Source: Paramecium octaurelia (taxonomy: Eukaryota > Ciliophora > Oligohymenophorea > Peniculida > Parameciidae). From it: a stretch of 64,000 nt of DNA. This document shows, in pieces, positions 60,548-64,000 of this stretch. Position 1 is the stretch's first letter. Each line of letters begins with the position of its first letter. The stretch covers positions 192,676 to 256,675 of the forward strand of contig CAJJDP010000057.1 of NCBI GenBank assembly GCA_905182995.1. The letters are read 5' to 3'. Below the pieces are notes generated by a model. The model ran no database searches and was not told the DNA's origin. It saw only the letters and a program-made list of their open reading frames with translations. Both the position numbers and the translations under genes were made by a program.

Positions 60548-60895
60548 TCAAGCCTCAACATAATTCTTTAATTTATCTAAAATTGGTTGGCAAGTTTTCT
60601 CATTAAAGATGCCATCGCCATTCTTTTTTGAATGAACAACTTATTTGTTACCTCCTTTAGTAACTTCTATTTCAAAATATCCGGAAACCTAATCATTATT
60701 TTAATGTTTTACATTTGGAGTTTGTTCACCTGTTACCTTGGCATTAGGATAGATAATTGATAAACATTCGACAAAGAAATTGTAGAACTAGCCATATCCT
60801 CATCCACTGCAATAGACAATATGAATTGAAAATTCTGCGTCTTTCTTTGTACTCATTTATTTAACTGATTCAGGAACTGTAGGTTTAGAGCCCAT
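60548..60895 (-). CDS. SELENOW: Selenoprotein W (in-frame TGA = selenocysteine 32)
   Basis: Small thioredoxin-fold redox protein, 115 residues counting Sec. After a polar N-terminus (MGSKPTVPESVKQMSTKKD) comes beta1 and the redox motif IHIVYCSG-TGA-GYGQFYNF, i.e. CxxU exactly as in SelW. The frame continues in SelW style: FVECLSIIYPNAKVTGEQTP, VSGYFEIEVTKGG, VVHSKKNGDGIFNE and a final helix, ending in TGA at 60548-60550. The Sec codon lies at 60800-60802. No intron. If TGA were only stop, the product would be 31 aa and the conserved downstream sequence unexplained. Convergent with the IQ/MORN gene; the 257-bp gap holds the SECIS candidate. Confidence 0.94.
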
Positions 60896-61267
60896 TTTAT
60901 ATATATATTATTTAAATTAATAAATCTTATTTGTTATTAAATTATAGATAACTTATATGAATCATTTCTTAATTTCTTAAAATTATCACTAATTTTTAAT
61001 AATTGCTTCATTTAGGTAAAAAATATTCTATATGATCCTAAACATAAATACAGGAATTTTATCTATTTATATGAAAATAGGACTGTATTTCTGAATTGTC
61101 TGCTCCTACTATTTCTCCTGTATTAGATTCAAGAATTCTAGTATTTCAGAGAGATTTATTTATAAAATTTCGAACACAAAACACTTACTAGAGTGTAATT
61201 CATTATCGCAATGAAGTTATGATATTATATTCATTATTACCAAACAAATTTCACTTGAATATAACAA
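60896..61267. other. Intergenic
   Basis: 372 bp AT-rich sequence upstream of both SelW (minus) and the next plus-strand frame. It should hold the SelW promoter; nothing recognised. Confidence 0.45.
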
Positions 61268-61856
61268 ATGAATTCTAAAGAACAATTTCAGATGAAATTA
61301 AAAGATTATCAAAATGTTTTAACAAAAAATAAAATGTAAATAATTATATCCAATCTTATAATTAAGAGAAGGACTTGAATAAGATTAAGATACTGCTCTG
61401 GATCTTATGTTAAGAATTAATCTTATCAATAAATATCTAAATGAAAATCTAAATCTAAGAATAAACCTAAAGGAAAAAACAAAATTTAAGTTTCCTGTCA
61501 ACTAACATTATTTTTAAAGCAGTTTAATAAATAGTATAATTAATTAGTAGGTAGGATCATTGTCTGTATACGGATAAATTAACAATCGAATATATTTCTA
61601 TAATATTGATACTATATTATTTTATTTTTAGAATATAGAAATTTTTCTGAAAATCATTTTTGTTTATACTTTTATAACTAAAACAGTTGAATTATTATTA
61701 ACTAGAATACAACTATCAATAAACAACTCATTACATTACGTCACTAAGTAATCTAGAATCCTTGCGTTTTGTAAGCAGCTGCATACATAAATTTATTATT
61801 CAAATAATAACCTAAGTTCAAGATTGGATAATAGTAATGAGAAGGCATGGAGATGA
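61268..61856 (+). CDS. Possible small helical protein, 3' end unresolved
   Basis: ATG at 61268 gives MNSKEQFQMKLKDYQNVL; a 31-nt intron (GTAAATAATT...TAAG, about 61335-61365) leads to IEGLEQDQDTALDLMLRINL and NKYLNENLNLRINLKEKT, charged and helical. After about 61500 the frame stays open to TGA at 61854-61856 but loses coding character, so the true end is probably nearer 61500 or after another intron. The family is not recognised. Confidence 0.35.
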
Positions 61857-61965
61857 ATCCAGAATCAAATAATAAATAGCCATAGAAATTTAAACACTCC
61901 AAGTATAAGATACACACGATAACTATTATGTATTAAAGGAAATTAAACGATAAATAATCAACCAT
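61741..61965 (-). CDS. Small hydrophobic N-terminus protein, 74 aa
   Basis: Intron-less frame. A hydrophobic N-terminus (NFLQYIIVIVCILYLECL) could be a signal peptide or TM anchor, followed by a Tyr-rich, Gly-containing part (MPSHYYYPILNLGYYLNNKF, MYAAAYKTQGFQITQ) and TGA. Tyr and Gly richness and fluent codons suggest a real small secreted or membrane protein, but no family is recognised and the opposite strand is also open. Confidence 0.4.
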
Positions 61966-62045
61966 GATTAATATTATTAAAAATACAATTGTTTATATAT
62001 GCTTTTTAAATTCTTTCTTTAAAAATTCATTATTATCTAAAATTA

Positions 62046-62236
62046 ATGACTAATACACTTACTCAAGTTGCAAAGGTAGAAGTGATTGACCCAACTGAAG
62101 GATGGTAGATTGGAAATTGAGTGGTTTGTTTAGAGGGTAGATCAAAGGTGAAATACAATAAATGGTTGTGGAAGCATTAACAATTCAATTGTTGGATACT
62201 TATGAATATAGAATTAAAACTCACATCCTTAAATGA
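62046..62236 (+). CDS. Unresolved short coding-like stretch before NUDT1
   Basis: ATG at 62046 gives MTNTLTQVAKVEVIDPTEGW then QIGN and TGA (about 62118). The same frame after that TGA reads VVCLEGRSKVKYNKWLW, and another frame reads VVEALTIQLLDTYEYRIKTH to TGA at 62234-62236, directly before the NUDT1 ATG. No clean intron joins them. It may be a small gene with introns I cannot place, or a remnant. Confidence 0.25.
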
Positions 62237-62802
62237 ATGATATTATTTGTTTATACTTAAATCTAATTTTAATTATGTTTTAGGGCAAACCCTCTAAGAT
62301 CTTAACCCTTCTATTTATACATCAAAATAACTAGATTTTATTAGCAATGAAAAAGAGAGGGTTTGGAATGGGCAAATACAATGGATTTGGAGGTAAAGTG
62401 GAAAAGAACGGAGAATCAATTTATTAAGCAGCAATAAGGGAAACTTAGGAGGAAGGTTGTATTACTCCTACAGATGCACAGTTTATTGGATATATCAAGA
62501 TGGATTACGACTGTGAGAAAGAAACACTCAAAGTGCATATCTTCAAGGCCACTCAATTCGATGGAGAAGTTAAGGAGACTGAAGAAATGAAACCACAATG
62601 GTTTGATGTTGCAAAAATACCTTACAATTAAATGTGGATTGATGATTAATATTGGATTCCATATTTGCTTGAGAACAAATGTTTTTCTGGTTACTTGCAA
62701 TTTGAAGGACATGAGAAATTAATCTTAGCAGACTTAAAAGAAGTTACAAATTAAGAGTTAATGAGTATTTCAGAGAAGGAATCCGAATTCAGATTGTAAT
62801 GA
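62237..62802 (+). CDS. NUDT1: Oxidised purine nucleotide hydrolase, MTH1/NUDT1-like
   Basis: Nudix hydrolase that removes oxidised dNTPs such as 8-oxo-dGTP. The start MILFGKPSKILTLLFIHQNN uses a 35-nt intron right after the fourth codon (GTTTATACTT...GTTTTAG). MTH1 landmarks: LLAMKKRGFGMGKYNGFGGK, a Nudix box KVEKNGESIYQAAIRETQEE, and the purine-pocket text QMWIDDQYWIPYLLENKCF (Trp and paired Asp as in MTH1), GYLQFEGHEKLI. Compared with the consensus box, the Gly-to-Glu spacing has one extra residue and the last Gly is replaced (EEGC). Otherwise clearly orthologous. Confidence 0.94.
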
Positions 62803-62888
62803 TCAATTATATTTCGTCATTAATTAAAAAATGTATTATCAAAGTTCTTGTGTTTACATACAGAAAAATGCATAAATTAAATTATTAA

Positions 62889-63997
62889 ATGAAGAAAACA
62901 CTTACAAGATATTTAGTTGAAATACCAACACATGAATATTAAGATAAAAAGGTCTATTATGTTATCAAAGTAACAAATTTGGAGACTGATGATTGCAAAG
63001 AAGTGAAAAAACGTTACTCTGAATTAGAATCCATTCACTATAAAATTTTGGATTGGATAAGCATATTCAAAATTAAAATCCCTTAGTTATAATTTCCAAA
63101 AAAAAAACTTCTTTTCAGCACTAATCTATCAGAAGAGAGTGTAATTAAGCGAGTATCTTAATTTATTATGCTAGAGAGCTGAATTATAATAATATTTTAA
63201 TGATGTTATTTAACATCCTGAATTGCAAAGCTTAGGGTCCATTGAAGAGTTTATACCTGTTACTAAAAACCGAAAACTTCCTGATCAGAATTAAATGATA
63301 CAAGCTTCCAATAATTAATGGTCAGAAATAGAAGCATTAAAAAAGTCTTACTTGGCAAAACATGAGAATCAAGTATTTTCATTGCCTTTACAAAAACCAT
63401 AATAATAAATTAAGTATATTTCATTTATATATTCAAATTAGATAGCAATACACTTTTAAGTTTGGAGAGCATGCTTTCTATGATAATTCTGCTATTTATA
63501 CCATCGAAATTACTGATCATTATGCTAATAAGAGCTGGAAATTTAATTAAAGATATCAAGACTTGAAGGAAAATCATAGATAATTAAAAAAAATCAAAAT
63601 TACCTTTGAATTACCAGAGTTTCCTCAAAAAAAAGTGATAAATTCCATGGATAATAGTGATTTAAAAGACAGAAAAACATAATTAGAAGTGTACCTCAAC
63701 TCTATCTTTAAGTACACCTACCAATTTAAATATTTAGATATCATGAATTAGTTTCCAGTAATCTTATGGTCTTCTTCATTGCCAAAAGCCAATTAGATGG
63801 CAATGAAATAGGATGTAGATCCAAAGGGCCTTCATAAACAACCCTAGAAAATTCAAGTATAAAAAGCCAATCAAATATCTTGGATTAAAATGATGACTTT
63901 GATCCCAAACAACCGAGAAAAATTACCTGTTGATGTTCTCCTACTTAATTTGTATATATAATAATTTTAACAGTAAAATAATTAAATATTCAAATGA
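62889..63997 (+). CDS. Tandem PX-domain protein
   Basis: About 350 aa with two PX-like domains. First: YLVEIPTHEYQDKKVYYVIK, then KEVKKRYSELESIHYKIL (R-Y-S core), IPQLQFPKKKLLF and a long helix ending in PELQSLGSIEEF. Second: FKFGEHAFYDNSAIYTIEIT, WKFNQRYQDLKENHRQL, FELPEFPQKKVINSMDNSD and LEVYLNSIF. Introns: 22 nt (GTATCTTAATTTATTATGCTAG) and 28 nt near 63415. It ends TGA at 63995, three bases from the window edge. PX domains bind phosphoinositides, mostly PI3P, so an endosomal or phagosomal sorting role is likely. No BAR domain follows. Confidence 0.85.
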
Positions 63998-64000
63998 GCT

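Noticed and set aside
1-64000. tRNA, rRNA and CRISPR arrays
   Set aside because: No cloverleaf-like or rRNA-like sequence and no regularly spaced short repeats were recognised by eye. A tRNAscan-SE run would be decisive for tRNAs; I cannot exclude one in the longer intergenic stretches.

Overview
The window is macronuclear DNA of a ciliate, almost certainly a Paramecium. Reading frames of recognisable proteins run through TAA and TAG wherever the family has glutamine or a variable residue, and end only at TGA. Introns are mostly 20-36 nt, GT(A)...AG. The sequence is very AT-rich and intergenic gaps are often only tens of bases. All gene calls use the ciliate code (TAA/TAG = Gln, TGA = stop) with introns removed by eye; standard-code ORFs are badly misleading here.

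Layout. 1-12.9 kb: ABCA transporter (partial), 14-3-3, membrane RING-H2 protein, AIG1/FAR-17a-like membrane protein, CAMK-like kinase, a small unknown protein, and a Sec14/CRAL-TRIO protein. 13-28.3 kb: a MORN-repeat gene, then a repeat-rich stretch with two inverted copies of a MORN paralogue, broken pieces of a plasma-membrane Ca2+-ATPase and an unknown decayed gene. Three single-N contig joins (16963, 24674, 28271) lie here; much of this stretch is the same sequence shown two or three times by the assembly. 28.5-41.3 kb: intact Ca2+-ATPase, membrane RING protein whose start codon is apparently split by an intron, kinesin-9, LRR-like protein, coiled-coil protein, and a decayed RBM5/RBM10-type splicing factor. 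41.7-54 kb: secreted poly-Gln protein, PDK1-like kinase, a very long kinesin-12-like motor, and glutaminyl-tRNA synthetase, whose start codon lies 13 bp from that of the divergent kinesin. 54-64 kb: a RhoGEF-PX-FERM protein, a fourth single-N join at 57226 with a 1.34 kb repeated overlap, a damaged EGF-like gene, an IQ/MORN protein, selenoprotein W with an in-frame TGA and a SECIS-like hairpin, several small genes, an MTH1/NUDT1 orthologue and a tandem-PX protein.

The genes are ordinary eukaryotic single units, not operons. Themes are cilia and cytoskeleton (two kinesins, MORN proteins, coiled coil, RhoGEF-FERM), phosphoinositide and Ca2+ signalling (PDK1, PX, Sec14, PMCA, kinase, 14-3-3) and redox/nucleotide hygiene (SelW, MTH1). 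The most striking points are SelW, where TGA must mean both selenocysteine and stop in a code that has no other stop, and the DH-PX-FERM protein.
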